Shown: positions 43,232 through 52,067 of the stretch, in pieces
Layout of the letters: each line of letters begins with the position of its first letter
Numbering within the stretch: position 1 is the first letter of the stretch
From: CAWCAW01 sp963714125
Lineage (GTDB): Bacteria > Actinomycetota > Acidimicrobiia > Acidimicrobiales > UBA8190
NCBI GenBank assembly: GCA_963714125.1
Contig: OY970234.1
Coordinates: 434,001-498,000 of the forward strand
Direction: 5' to 3'
Length of the DNA stretch: 64,000 bases
Program-made: the position numbers and the translations under genes
The notes under the pieces: generated by a model
Told to the model about the DNA's origin: nothing
Databases searched by the model: none
What the model saw: only the letters and a program-made list of their open reading frames with translations

Positions 43232-45016
43232 TTGCCACGCCGTTCGTTGGTTGGGTTAGTCCACGATTACGTCGAGCCGACGTCCGAATGTCCTGAAGTT
43301 CCTGAGGTTTCTGAGGTTCCTGAAGGCACCGGGTCGAAGCCGGTCTGGCCGCTTCGACATGACACCGCCCCGGATCCCGTCGTCGACGGGACGCCTCCCG
43401 AGTTCGCCGATCCACGATCGTGGATCGGCCTCGGGATCCGGCGCCAACCGTGGGGCACGCTGTGTGCGCTGCTGGCCACCTCCACGGGCCTCTTGCTCAT
43501 GCTTTGGGCGGCCACCCTCGGTCTCGTGCTCAGCGCTTTGGTGGTGACGAAGCTCATCGGCGCCACAGGATTTACCAACGCACTCTTCGATGACGGCACC
43601 TCTCGACCCGTTTCGGCGCCTCGCGTGGTGATCGACGTTCTTGGCGGTGCCGCCGGCGGCTTCAGAGCGGCGGGGGCCAGGATCTTCAGCGCCGGCACAG
43701 GCTTTGGCCTTGGGCTTGTGTTTGTAGGCGTATTGGCTGCTGTCGCCATCGTGCTGCTCCTGGGTGTCTTCGAAGGGGACCTCCTTCTGCTGCGCCGATG
43801 CCGTCGACCGAGTTTGGACGAGCTCCGTCGCCTGGCGCCCTCGATGCGGCGTGTGAGTGAGGCCAGCGGACTCGAGCACACGGCGCGCCTGGCCGTTTTT
43901 GACATCGACATACCTTCAGCATGGACACAGTGCCGGCATGTCGTGGTGTCGAGGGGCCTTCTCGACGTCCTTGACGATGATGAGTTGACGGCGGTGCTCG
44001 CGCAGCGGTTGCACAGCTGGCAGATGGGCGACGCTATGGGACGGAGCGTCGTGTGGGCCTGCGGATGGCCGATCGTGATGCTCTACAACCTCGCCACCTA
44101 CATCGGTGGGTATCGCGTCGATGTCCGAGCCGAAGACCGGTGGCGCGGTACGAGTGTCGCGGCCTTGTTGCTTTGGGTGGTGTTGTGGCCGGTCTGGGTG
44201 CTGGTGAAGCTGGCACTCGTCCCCGCCATGGCGGGGCGGCTCGACCGCTACGAATACGAGGCCGACGAGGCGACGAAGCGTCTCGGATTCGCGCCTGGCC
44301 TGATATCGGCTCTGCGCAAAGGGGCGTTCCTCGAGCACGGGCGCAGCGGCTGGGAGGCCGCCCTGTCCTCAGTTCTCCCCCCGGCCCAGCTGCGTATCGA
44401 AAAGCTGCAGTCGACTCGACCCCTGTCCGCCTTTTTCCGGGCTCCCGAGCTCGGTCGGATCGCACCCACCCGCCACGGTTGGCGTCTGGTCCCCTCCATC
44501 GCTGGGGCGGCTGTGCTGGCGCTGGTCGTCGTGGCGGGCACGCTGGCGGGCGGTGGCGCGCCAGCCGTGGCCCGCAGCTCACCGCAACGCTCCGGGGCCC
44601 AGTTCGTGGCGTCGTATCTCGACGCCGCGCTCAGCCGGCCCGCCTACCGCCGTCTTATTGCCGAGGAAGGTGCATCCTCATCGGTGTCGTCTATGGAAAG
44701 CGCCGCTGACGCGTCGCCTCTCGGTGTGGCGGCCCTGCTGGCGACCGGGCACCCCACCGTCAGCCGGGCCAGCGTGGTCTCGTGTCGCGCCACGGGTACC
44801 TCTACCCCCGTGGCCTCAGTGACCGTACTGGTCCGTTGGCATACGTCGATCGGCGGCGCTTCGTTGCAACGCTGGCTTACGGCGTCGTTACAACTGGCCC
44901 ACGGCGCCGGTGGTTGGCGCCCCATCACCATTCCGACCACGGCGACGGTGGCACCGCCGACGGGGGCCCAGTACCGAACCAGCGCCGGGTTCGGACCCTG
45001 TGCGGTAGGCGTCTAG
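43232..45016 (+). CDS. M48-peptidase-like membrane protein lacking the HExxH zinc motif
   Basis: A 594-residue protein with two N-terminal helices (about 78-105 and 157-178), an M48-like domain and a C-terminal extracytoplasmic domain after a further helix near 425-445. The family strand LDDDELTAVLA is present, but the active site reads QRLHS (258-262) where HExxH is expected, while the downstream EYEADEATKRLG keeps the third-ligand Glu. A zinc-dependent proteolytic role is therefore unlikely, and it looks like a pseudoprotease. The final 130 residues resemble an NTF2-like tail. The start is an uncertain TTG. It follows parA and may work with it. Confidence 0.8.
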   Translation: MPRRSLVGLVHDYVEPTSECPEVPEVSEVPEGTGSKPVWPLRHDTAPDPVVDGTPPEFADPRSWIGLGIRRQPWGTLCALLATSTGLLLMLWAATLGLVLSALVVTKLIGATGFTNALFDDGTSRPVSAPRVVIDVLGGAAGGFRAAGARIFSAGTGFGLGLVFVGVLAAVAIVLLLGVFEGDLLLLRRCRRPSLDELRRLAPSMRRVSEASGLEHTARLAVFDIDIPSAWTQCRHVVVSRGLLDVLDDDELTAVLAQRLHSWQMGDAMGRSVVWACGWPIVMLYNLATYIGGYRVDVRAEDRWRGTSVAALLLWVVLWPVWVLVKLALVPAMAGRLDRYEYEADEATKRLGFAPGLISALRKGAFLEHGRSGWEAALSSVLPPAQLRIEKLQSTRPLSAFFRAPELGRIAPTRHGWRLVPSIAGAAVLALVVVAGTLAGGGAPAVARSSPQRSGAQFVASYLDAALSRPAYRRLIAEEGASSSVSSMESAADASPLGVAALLATGHPTVSRASVVSCRATGTSTPVASVTVLVRWHTSIGGASLQRWLTASLQLAHGAGGWRPITIPTTATVAPPTGAQYRTSAGFGPCAVGV

Positions 45017-45052
45017 GACCACGTCGAGCATCACCTACGGTCGAGTTACCGT

Positions 45053-47287
45053 GTGCCGGTGATCGAGGACATCAGCGGAACCTTCGATCGGGCGGCGCGC
45101 GCCGTGGCTGGCGGCGCGGCTGCCGACGTGGAGGCTCGGGCCGTGGTTGCTGCCATGACCCCAGACGAGCGGCTGTGGTGCTTGGACGGGGATCTGCCGT
45201 TTTGGGCCGGGCTCGACGATCTGGGCCACGGCGGCTACCACAAGCGCCCATTTCCCGCCGCCTATGTGGCCCGGCTCGGCGTACCGGGCTTCGCGTTCAG
45301 TGACGGACCTCGTGGTGTGGTGATCGGTCCGGCGACGTGCTTCCCGGTGAGCATGGGGCGCGGGGCCACATGGGACGTCGACCTTGAGCAACGCATCGGT
45401 GATGCCATCGGGCGCGAGTTGCGCGCTGTGGGGGCAAGCTTGTACGGCGGCGTGTGCGTCAACGTTCTTCGGCACCCCGCCTGGGGCCGGGCGCAGGAGA
45501 CCTATGGCGAAGACCCCGTCCACGTCGGGGAACTGGCCGCTGCGTTGACTCGGGGTGTGCAGGGCCATGCCATGGCGTGTGTGAAGCATTTCGCCTGTAA
45601 CTCGATGGAGAACGCCCGCTTCCTCGTCGACGTCACCGTCGACGAGGAAAGCCTGCACGAAGTCTTCCTTCCTCACTTCCGCCGGGTCGTCGAGGAAGGG
45701 GTGGCGGCGGTGATGAGCGCCTACAACTCGGTGAACGGCCAATGGTGTGGGGAGAGCCATGCACTTCTCACCGATGTCCTTCGCGGGGAATGGGGCTTCC
45801 AAGGTTTTACGATCAGCGACTGGATCTTCGGGCTGCGTGACGCGGCGACGTCTGTGCGAGCCGGGCTCGACGTGGAGATGCCGTACCGGATGCGCCGATC
45901 GGGCGCCTTGCCGGCCGCCCTCGAGCGCGCCGAAGTGTCCTGGGACGACGTGGACCGTTCGGTTACCCACGTGGTGGCGACGCTGTTGCGTTTCCACGAG
46001 GTGCTGTCCCGGCCGGCGCCGGGCCCCGAGATTCTGGCTTGCCCGAGCCATCGGGCCTTGGCCCGAGAAGCGGCCGCTAAGGCGGTCGTCTTGTTGCAAA
46101 ACGAACCGGTGGCGGGAACACCGGTTCTGCCCTTCGCCGGTGCCGCCCTGAGGCGCTTAGCCGTGGTGGGGTCATTGGCGGCGTTGGCCAACCTCGGCGA
46201 CGGGGGATCGAGTGACGTCTACCCGCCCGAGGTGGTCACCGTCCTCGACGGGTTGCGTGGTGCGTTGGACTCCACCGACATCGTGTACCTCGACGGCAGT
46301 GACACGGAGTCGGCCGCAGCCGCCGCCCGGGGATGTGACGCGGCCCTCGTGGTGGTCGGGTACACACGCGACGACGAGGGCGAGTACTTCGGCGCCGAAG
46401 GAACCGCCCACCTCGTCAAGCTCTTTCCCGGCCCCGATGACCCCGATCTGGCGGCACGCTTCACCGCCGGAGTCGCCATCGAGCCAGGACCCGATGCGCC
46501 CCAACCAAGGGCTCAGGAAGAGCAGAGTGGATTCACCACCGGGGGGGATCGCCGTTCACTTCGCCTTCACGCTCACGACGAAGCTCTGATCGAGACAATG
46601 GCGGCCGCCAACGCGCGCACCATCGTCGTCATCGTCGCCGGCAGTGCGGTCGTCGTCTCGCCGTGGGCGAGCACGGTGCCGGCCATCGTCCAGAGTTGGT
46701 ACGGGGGCATGGAGGGTGGAAACGGCCTCGCCGATGTGCTCTTGGGAGCCGTTGACGCCACGGGTCGCCTTCCGTTCACCGTTCCTGTTGAAGAAGACCA
46801 CCTTCCTCCCTTTGACCCCGACGCCCAGAAGGTGGTCTACGACGGATGGCACGGCTGGTGGCTCCTGGAGGACAGAGGCACCGCGCCGCAATTTCCATTC
46901 GGCTTTGGGTTGTCGTATACGACGTGTGCGCACGACGAGTTCTCGGTAGCAGTCGAAGACGAAAGTCTCGTAGTGCGCGGCATCGTGCGTAACACCGGAG
47001 CACGCGACGGCACCGATGTCGTGCAGGTCTACGGGCGCCGCACGGGCTCCCAGGTGCGACAGCGCCAGCACCGCCGGCTGCTCGGCTTCGCCCGGCTCGA
47101 GATTGCCGCCGACGAGCAGGGCGTGGTGGTCATCCGTATCCCCATGCGTCGCCTGGGTAGGCGCGATGCGACGCGCCACGTTTGGACGGTCGAGGAAGGT
47201 GCCTACCGTCTCGACATTGGGCGCCATGCCTGTGATCCCGAGGCGCAGCATCTCAGTGTTGAGGTGTCCGGCCAGAGCTGGACCTGA
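45053..47287 (+). CDS. glycoside hydrolase family 3 beta-glycosidase
   Basis: A 744-residue GH3 enzyme, cytoplasmic as no signal peptide is seen. The N-terminal TIM-barrel has FSDGPRGVV, KHFACNSMENARF and MSAYNSVNGQW, and the catalytic nucleophile Asp lies in GFTISDWIFG. The C-terminal alpha/beta sandwich and fibronectin-like domain follow (NTGARDGTDVVQVYG). It should remove terminal beta-linked glucose, xylose or related sugars. The start is one of two close GTGs. It ends convergent to the DUF4232 lipoprotein gene. Confidence 0.92.
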   Translation: MPVIEDISGTFDRAARAVAGGAAADVEARAVVAAMTPDERLWCLDGDLPFWAGLDDLGHGGYHKRPFPAAYVARLGVPGFAFSDGPRGVVIGPATCFPVSMGRGATWDVDLEQRIGDAIGRELRAVGASLYGGVCVNVLRHPAWGRAQETYGEDPVHVGELAAALTRGVQGHAMACVKHFACNSMENARFLVDVTVDEESLHEVFLPHFRRVVEEGVAAVMSAYNSVNGQWCGESHALLTDVLRGEWGFQGFTISDWIFGLRDAATSVRAGLDVEMPYRMRRSGALPAALERAEVSWDDVDRSVTHVVATLLRFHEVLSRPAPGPEILACPSHRALAREAAAKAVVLLQNEPVAGTPVLPFAGAALRRLAVVGSLAALANLGDGGSSDVYPPEVVTVLDGLRGALDSTDIVYLDGSDTESAAAAARGCDAALVVVGYTRDDEGEYFGAEGTAHLVKLFPGPDDPDLAARFTAGVAIEPGPDAPQPRAQEEQSGFTTGGDRRSLRLHAHDEALIETMAAANARTIVVIVAGSAVVVSPWASTVPAIVQSWYGGMEGGNGLADVLLGAVDATGRLPFTVPVEEDHLPPFDPDAQKVVYDGWHGWWLLEDRGTAPQFPFGFGLSYTTCAHDEFSVAVEDESLVVRGIVRNTGARDGTDVVQVYGRRTGSQVRQRQHRRLLGFARLEIAADEQGVVVIRIPMRRLGRRDATRHVWTVEEGAYRLDIGRHACDPEAQHLSVEVSGQSWT

Positions 47288-47293
47288 AGGCCG

Positions 47294-47325
47294 CGCCCCG
47301 GTGGTGTTCGGTTAGTTCTGGGGCG
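47294..47325 (+). terminator. GC hairpin between convergent GH3 and DUF4232 genes
   Basis: CGCCCC (47294-47299) pairs with GGGGCG (47320-47325) across a 20-base loop that contains the minus-strand stop codon. It is a candidate bidirectional terminator. Confidence 0.35.
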
Positions 47326-48034
47326 GAGCCGTCGTGGCGGTGGCGGACGAGTTCGTCGAAGCGAACACGGGGGATACGTGGACAGTTCCACCACCACAGG
47401 CGTCGAGGTCGGACACGGGGACCACTGCTGATGACGTCGAACCGGGGGGAGTGATCCTGACCTGGGCGGCGGCCGGGCAACTCGTTTCGGTGCCGACGGT
47501 GACGTCGCTGTAGCCGAGGTTGAAGTAGGCGGACTGACCGGCGGCCAGGGTCACGTTCGATGCGGGGATGTTTTCGAAGGCCAGACCCCCTCCACGGTTC
47601 ACGGCCGTGGCCATGGACGCTTCGGTGCTGTCGAGCAGTTGCACATCCGGGTATCCGTTCATGGCGCACGAGGCTCCGGCCGTGTTCTTCAGAGAGAACG
47701 TCAACTCGATGGTGCCGGCCGCACCTTCGGACCCCGCCAAGGCGGCGCCGAGGTTCGTGGCCTGACACCCGGTGGCGGACACCGTTGTCGACGTCGTCTC
47801 GGCCGGGGACGTCGTCGGCGTGGTCGCCGGCACGGTCGTCGACTCGGTGGTCGACGTCGATGGTGAGACGGTTGAGGTGCCCACGTGGGTCGAGGCCGTC
47901 GGTGTTGCCGAACATGCTCCCAATGCCAATGCGGCCGCCACCGTCCCCACCAAGACCGCCGTCACCCGGGGCAACGAGGCGACGCGTCGAGGGGTGCGGT
48001 GTCGACGAAGCGACTGCTGACCGTGACCAGTCAT
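47312..48034 (-). CDS. DUF4232-domain lipoprotein
   Basis: A 240-residue exported protein: hydrophobic signal with lipobox LGAC, a Ser/Thr/Pro-rich spacer, then a DUF4232-type domain beginning CQATNLGAALAGSEGAAG and containing two likely disulfide Cys pairs and ASCAMNGYPDVQLL. The function of this actinobacterial cell-surface domain is not known. It is the last gene of a tightly coupled operon (ATGA overlap with the Gfo/Idh oxidoreductase), an unusual place for a lipoprotein gene. Confidence 0.82.
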   Translation of the reverse strand: MTGHGQQSLRRHRTPRRVASLPRVTAVLVGTVAAALALGACSATPTASTHVGTSTVSPSTSTTESTTVPATTPTTSPAETTSTTVSATGCQATNLGAALAGSEGAAGTIELTFSLKNTAGASCAMNGYPDVQLLDSTEASMATAVNRGGGLAFENIPASNVTLAAGQSAYFNLGYSDVTVGTETSCPAAAQVRITPPGSTSSAVVPVSDLDACGGGTVHVSPVFASTNSSATATTAPPQN

Positions 48035-49122
48035 GCCAGGGAGGCGGGGTCCACCCCGATGCCTCCGGCGGCGCTACTGGCATAGGAGGCGAGGGAGAAG
48101 CGCAAGACGTCCGCCGCCTCGGCATCGCTCCACAGCAGAGGACCTTCGCCGGTATGGAGCCACCGGAGCCAGTGGCGACCCGAGTCGCGAAAACTACTGG
48201 CCCAGTCGTCATCCAGCGCGTGATAAGCCCGCATTTCCCCGTCCGCATACACCTCGAGGCTCGGCTGTTGAATGCCTCGGCCGGTGCAGCGGTTGACTCG
48301 GGCGTACCCCTTGCGCCCCGTGACTTCCCAGCGCTCGTCGTTGGTGTAGTAGTCGGAACGCAGGTACATGTCGATGGCGAGGGTCAGGTCCCATACGCCT
48401 CTGATGCCGCTTTCGTGCTGCCACGTAATGGTGGCGGGGGCATCCATGGAGAAGCCGGGAACGATCTCGGTCTGTCCCAGCCAAGCCCGTACCTCTTTGA
48501 TGGGCCCGAAGAGCCAGATGGCGGTGGCGAGCTTGTGCCAGCCGTCGTCGAAGACCAGGATGCCCCGACCACTCTGCATCTGCTCGAACTGCCACTTGTA
48601 GCTGTCGGCGGGGACGTCCCACCCGCCTCGCCCGCTGGCCACCATCTTCATGTGGTAGCCGCTCACGTCACCCAACGCGCCTGATGCGACGGTCTCCTTG
48701 AGCTTGATCAGCGGCTCGTAGAAGAGGTAGTTCTCCATTATCCGCAGCACGCGATCGTTCTTGCGAGCGGCATCGAGCATGCGCTGCGCCTCGGCGAGGT
48801 CATTGCACATCGGCTTTTGCAGATTGACGTGCCACCCATAGCCCAGGATCTCTTCGACGCTGTCGGTGTGCATCGGCGTCGGGAGCAGCACCTCGACGGC
48901 GTCAACTTCGAGGCCACTGGCGGCGAGCTCGGCGGCCGAAGCGAAGGTCCGTGCCTCGGGCCAGTCTTTTTGGCGGGCGACGCGGCGCTCCTCGACGGGG
49001 TCGACGAGAGCCACCACCTCGACGTCAGGATTGTCGATGTAGCCGCGCGAGTTCAGGTCGTAAATGCGTCCGAGCCCGATGAAGGCGGCGCGGACCGGTC
49101 GGTCGTAGGGGGTGAAGCTCAT
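48031..49122 (-). CDS. Gfo/Idh/MocA-family oxidoreductase
   Basis: A 363-residue NAD(P)-dependent dehydrogenase. The Rossmann fold starts VRAAFIGLGRIYDLN, and the family's catalytic-base region reads NLQKPMCNDLAEAQRM (Lys-Pro), followed by ENYLFYEPLIKLKE. It should oxidise or reduce a sugar, polyol or related hydroxy compound. It lies third in an operon of two VOC proteins and a DUF4232 lipoprotein, every junction being ATGA, so substrate processing and a surface protein are jointly expressed. The exact substrate cannot be read. Confidence 0.88.
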   Translation of the reverse strand: MSFTPYDRPVRAAFIGLGRIYDLNSRGYIDNPDVEVVALVDPVEERRVARQKDWPEARTFASAAELAASGLEVDAVEVLLPTPMHTDSVEEILGYGWHVNLQKPMCNDLAEAQRMLDAARKNDRVLRIMENYLFYEPLIKLKETVASGALGDVSGYHMKMVASGRGGWDVPADSYKWQFEQMQSGRGILVFDDGWHKLATAIWLFGPIKEVRAWLGQTEIVPGFSMDAPATITWQHESGIRGVWDLTLAIDMYLRSDYYTNDERWEVTGRKGYARVNRCTGRGIQQPSLEVYADGEMRAYHALDDDWASSFRDSGRHWLRWLHTGEGPLLWSDAEAADVLRFSLASYASSAAGGIGVDPASLA

Positions 49123-49496
49123 GGGCTCCTGGTCTCCTGTTGGAGTTCGATGGTGTTGCCGGCCGGGTCGGCGATCCATATTTGCACCGTGTCGACACCT
49201 TGGACGGCACGCAGGTAGGGGATGCCTCGCTCCTCGAGCTCGGCAATGGCAGCGGTGAGGTCCTCCACGGCCACGCAGAAATGGTGTCCGGTGGGATCGA
49301 TGCCTCCGCCGGACGGTGGGGCGCCGACGAGGTGCAGCTGCAGGTCACCTACGGCATGCCAGTGCCCGGGTACGCCGGGAATGTCGGGGCGCGCTTCATC
49401 ATCGAGGCCCAGGACGTCGCGATAGAAGTCCACCATGGCCTCGAGGGACGAGGCATTGGCGTTCACCGACACGTGATGAAAGCGCGTCGTCCTCAT
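49119..49496 (-). CDS. VOC-family (glyoxalase/dioxygenase fold) protein
   Basis: A 125-residue single VOC domain with FHHVSVNA at the first strand (His metal ligand), a second-half GHHFCVAV and the C-terminal IADPAGNTIELQQ (Glu ligand). The fold is used by glyoxalases, extradiol dioxygenases and epimerases, so the reaction is open. It is the second gene of the coupled operon and probably acts on the same compound as the Gfo/Idh enzyme. Confidence 0.85.
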   Translation of the reverse strand: MRTTRFHHVSVNANASSLEAMVDFYRDVLGLDDEARPDIPGVPGHWHAVGDLQLHLVGAPPSGGGIDPTGHHFCVAVEDLTAAIAELEERGIPYLRAVQGVDTVQIWIADPAGNTIELQQETRSP

Positions 49497-49906
49497 TGCG
49501 GCCCGCCTGGCACCACGGCGGCGGCCGTCGGAGGGGGTTCGAGCTGCTCCATGAACTCGAGGCGGATGGCGCCGGGCGCATCGACGAAAGCGATGCGGCG
49601 CTTTCCAAAGGTTCCCTCCACCACGGCCGGTCCCCAGACCACGTCGTGGCCCTTCAGTTCCGCGTCGAGATCGTCGGTGAACAGCGCGGGGTGGAGAAAG
49701 CCCTCGGGCGGCAGTTCCACCTGGTCCTCATAGATGGCCCGGGTGAACAACGTGATCATGATGGGCCCGAGGAACACGTCAGCTCTTTCGGCACCGTTCC
49801 AGATCATGCGGTCTCGAATCTCCGCCCCGGCAGCTTCGTAGAAGCGGCAGGCGGCGTCGAGGTCGGCCACCTTCACGGCCAGATTCGCCATTCCCGTAAC
49901 AGCCAC
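49493..49906 (-). CDS. VOC-family protein, divergent metal ligands
   Basis: A 137-residue VOC-fold protein: MANLAVKVADLDAACRFYEAAG, then ALFTDDLDAELKG and a terminal FVDAPGAIRLEFMEQ. The first strand has Asn instead of a His ligand and HPALFTDD carries the only clear His, so the metal site differs from the neighbouring VOC protein. It may form a heterodimer with that protein. The GTG start is followed 15 bases later by an ATG alternative. It is the first gene of the operon. Confidence 0.75.
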   Translation of the reverse strand: MAVTGMANLAVKVADLDAACRFYEAAGAEIRDRMIWNGAERADVFLGPIMITLFTRAIYEDQVELPPEGFLHPALFTDDLDAELKGHDVVWGPAVVEGTFGKRRIAFVDAPGAIRLEFMEQLEPPPTAAAVVPGGPQ

Positions 49907-50167
49907 TGCCTCACCTTTCGCTGACGACGGTGTCGAGAAGGATAGCGAGGGGCGCTCACGGCGCCAGTGGCCGAAGCCGGCTCCGAAGCGAGCGTGGTGA
50001 AAGGACCACAGATTGTGTTCATCGGTAGTGCCCCGATGTCACCGGGAGGTTCGTCACTATTGACGACGTATCGAGGCGATCAACGGTGTATGAAGCGGTA
50101 CAGCAATTGCGGTAAAGCAGTTGCCCAGAGTCTGTTGTGTGAGGACGTAAGCATAAGGGGGGTCCTA
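49907..50167. other. divergent intergenic region without a recognised gene
   Basis: The 261 bases between the VOC operon and the RCC1 gene hold promoters for both directions by position, but I could not define a convincing -35/-10 pair. AAGGGGGG at about 50155-50162 is the ribosome-binding site of the RCC1 gene. No RNA structure of a known class was recognised. Confidence 0.4.
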
Positions 50168-52042
50168 ATGCGACGTTGGCGGTCTGCGTTGGCCATGGTT
50201 GTCGTCGTGTCAGCGATGGGAGTCGGGGGCCTGGCGGCGTCATCGTCGGCGTCGACTCCGAAACCTCCGAAGTTCGTCGCCCATGCACCGGGCGCGGTGA
50301 CCTGCACCCTGACGGCCAAGATCAAATTCTCAACGCCGGTCACGGAGGCTGGTGGGGGCACTGCGTCAACGGTCAAGGGCACCCTGAAGAACTGCACCTC
50401 GACGACGGCAGCGGTGACGATCAAAGTCGGCAAGTTGACAGGATCGTTGGTCGGCAGTCCGGTCAACTGCGTCGGGCCCTCGAGCGGCGCCGCGCAGGGG
50501 AGTCTGTCGATTGCGTGGAAAGGCGATGTCAACGGTGTCGTCAACGCCATTACCTACGCCGGCAAGGCCACCTTCAACGCGAGCTCGTCCAACGTGACCG
50601 GCGACGATCTGGTGACCAACGGCTCCAACGAAGAGGGGCTGCAGATCCTCGGGACGAGCGCGGGGTCATTTCCCGGCAGCGTGTCGGTGTCGGCGTTCAG
50701 CGCGGACACCGCCAGTCAACTCAGCGCCATGTGCGAAACCAAGACCACGACCCCGTCGGGCAAGGGTCACGGAATCAAAACATTGACTCTGACAGGACCC
50801 ATCACGGTAGGAACGGTCGGTGCGATGGCCAGTGACGGCATGGGGTTCTGCGCCGTGCTGACGTCAGGCACCGTCAACTGCTGGGGGGATGGGTCCGACG
50901 GAGCGCTCGGTAACAACTCCACCAGCAACTCGCGCGTGCCGGTGATTATCAACGTCACCACGGCCACGGGCATTGCCAGTGATAGTTCTCATTCGTACTG
51001 TGCCGTGCTTCTCACCGGTGGTGTGGACTGTTGGGGCAACAACGCCGACGGCGAGCTCGGTGCTGACTCTGTGGCCAGCGATTCGCTCACGCCGGTAGCC
51101 GTCTCCGGAATCGACACGGCCGATGCCATCGCCAGCGACGGCGACCACTCGTACTGCGCCTTGTTGAACTCGGGAGCCGCCGACTGTTGGGGACTGGGCA
51201 CCGACGGCGAACTCGGGAATGCCATGGCGGCAAGTTCGGATGTTCCCGTCACCGTCAGCGGCCTTTTCGGTGCCACGAGCTTGGCGTCAGAGGGAAGCGG
51301 GTCGTATTGCGCCGTGCTCGCCGGAGGGACGGCCGAGTGCTGGGGAAACAATGGCAGCGGGGACTTGGGCGACAACTCGACGGCCCAGTCCGATGTTCCC
51401 GTCGCCGTTAGTGGGCTGAGCTCGGTTGCCACTATTGCCAGCGATGGCGACCACTCCTACTGCGCCGCGCTCACCTCGGGCTCGGTGGACTGTTGGGGCA
51501 AAGCAGCCGACGGCCAGCTCGGTGATGGGTCGACCAGCGACTCACACGTTCCGGTGGCCGTCAGCGGCATCACCTCGGCGTCGAGCGTGGCCAGTAACGG
51601 TAACGACTCGTACTGCGCTGTCGTGGTGTCGGGGACGATCGACTGCTGGGGACTCGACAGCGTCGGCCAGCTCGGCAACGGCGGCATGACGAATGCCGAC
51701 GTTCCCGTGGCCGCTACCGGCATCAGCGACGGTGAGATCGTCGCCGGTGACGGAGTGAACTCGTACTGCGCCGTCCTGGGTACGGCCGCGGTCGACTGCT
51801 GGGGTGCCGGTAGCAACGGCCAGCTGGGCAATGGCGCCGGTACCGACTCCGATGTACCGGTCACCGCCGCCCCTATGACGGCGGCCGCCTCCATCATCGG
51901 TGAGGGCACGGGCACGTTCTGCGCCCCGCTGGCGTCCGAAGGGGTGGACTGCTGGGGGAGCAACGGCAGCGGCGCCTTGGGGGCGGGTCTGTCGGGAAGC
52001 AACTCCCTGGTGCCCGTCGCCGTGAGCGATCTGACCCTCTGA
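50168..52042 (+). CDS. secreted RCC1-repeat (beta-propeller) protein
   Basis: A 624-residue exported protein: signal peptide (MRRWRSALAMVVVVSAMGVG), a roughly 190-residue beta-rich domain with two Cys pairs, then about eight RCC1-type repeats of 51 residues from residue 215 on. Each repeat has the pattern SYCAVL...VDCWG...GELG, with two Cys that probably form a disulfide per blade. Secreted RCC1 propellers in actinobacteria are surface or extracellular binding proteins, not GTP-exchange factors. AAGGGGGG precedes the ATG. It is divergent from the VOC operon and is the first gene of a surface-protein region. Confidence 0.88.
   Translation: MRRWRSALAMVVVVSAMGVGGLAASSSASTPKPPKFVAHAPGAVTCTLTAKIKFSTPVTEAGGGTASTVKGTLKNCTSTTAAVTIKVGKLTGSLVGSPVNCVGPSSGAAQGSLSIAWKGDVNGVVNAITYAGKATFNASSSNVTGDDLVTNGSNEEGLQILGTSAGSFPGSVSVSAFSADTASQLSAMCETKTTTPSGKGHGIKTLTLTGPITVGTVGAMASDGMGFCAVLTSGTVNCWGDGSDGALGNNSTSNSRVPVIINVTTATGIASDSSHSYCAVLLTGGVDCWGNNADGELGADSVASDSLTPVAVSGIDTADAIASDGDHSYCALLNSGAADCWGLGTDGELGNAMAASSDVPVTVSGLFGATSLASEGSGSYCAVLAGGTAECWGNNGSGDLGDNSTAQSDVPVAVSGLSSVATIASDGDHSYCAALTSGSVDCWGKAADGQLGDGSTSDSHVPVAVSGITSASSVASNGNDSYCAVVVSGTIDCWGLDSVGQLGNGGMTNADVPVAATGISDGEIVAGDGVNSYCAVLGTAAVDCWGAGSNGQLGNGAGTDSDVPVTAAPMTAAASIIGEGTGTFCAPLASEGVDCWGSNGSGALGAGLSGSNSLVPVAVSDLTL
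50810..52039 (+). repeat. eight RCC1 repeats of about 153 bases
   Basis: Protein repeats of 51 residues are encoded by tandem DNA units of about 153 bases. They are diverged at DNA level (no long identical runs noticed), so the array is old and stable compared with the Ig-repeat gene downstream. Confidence 0.7.
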
Positions 52043-52067
52043 GCTTGGTTGCCACCCTCATCACCAG

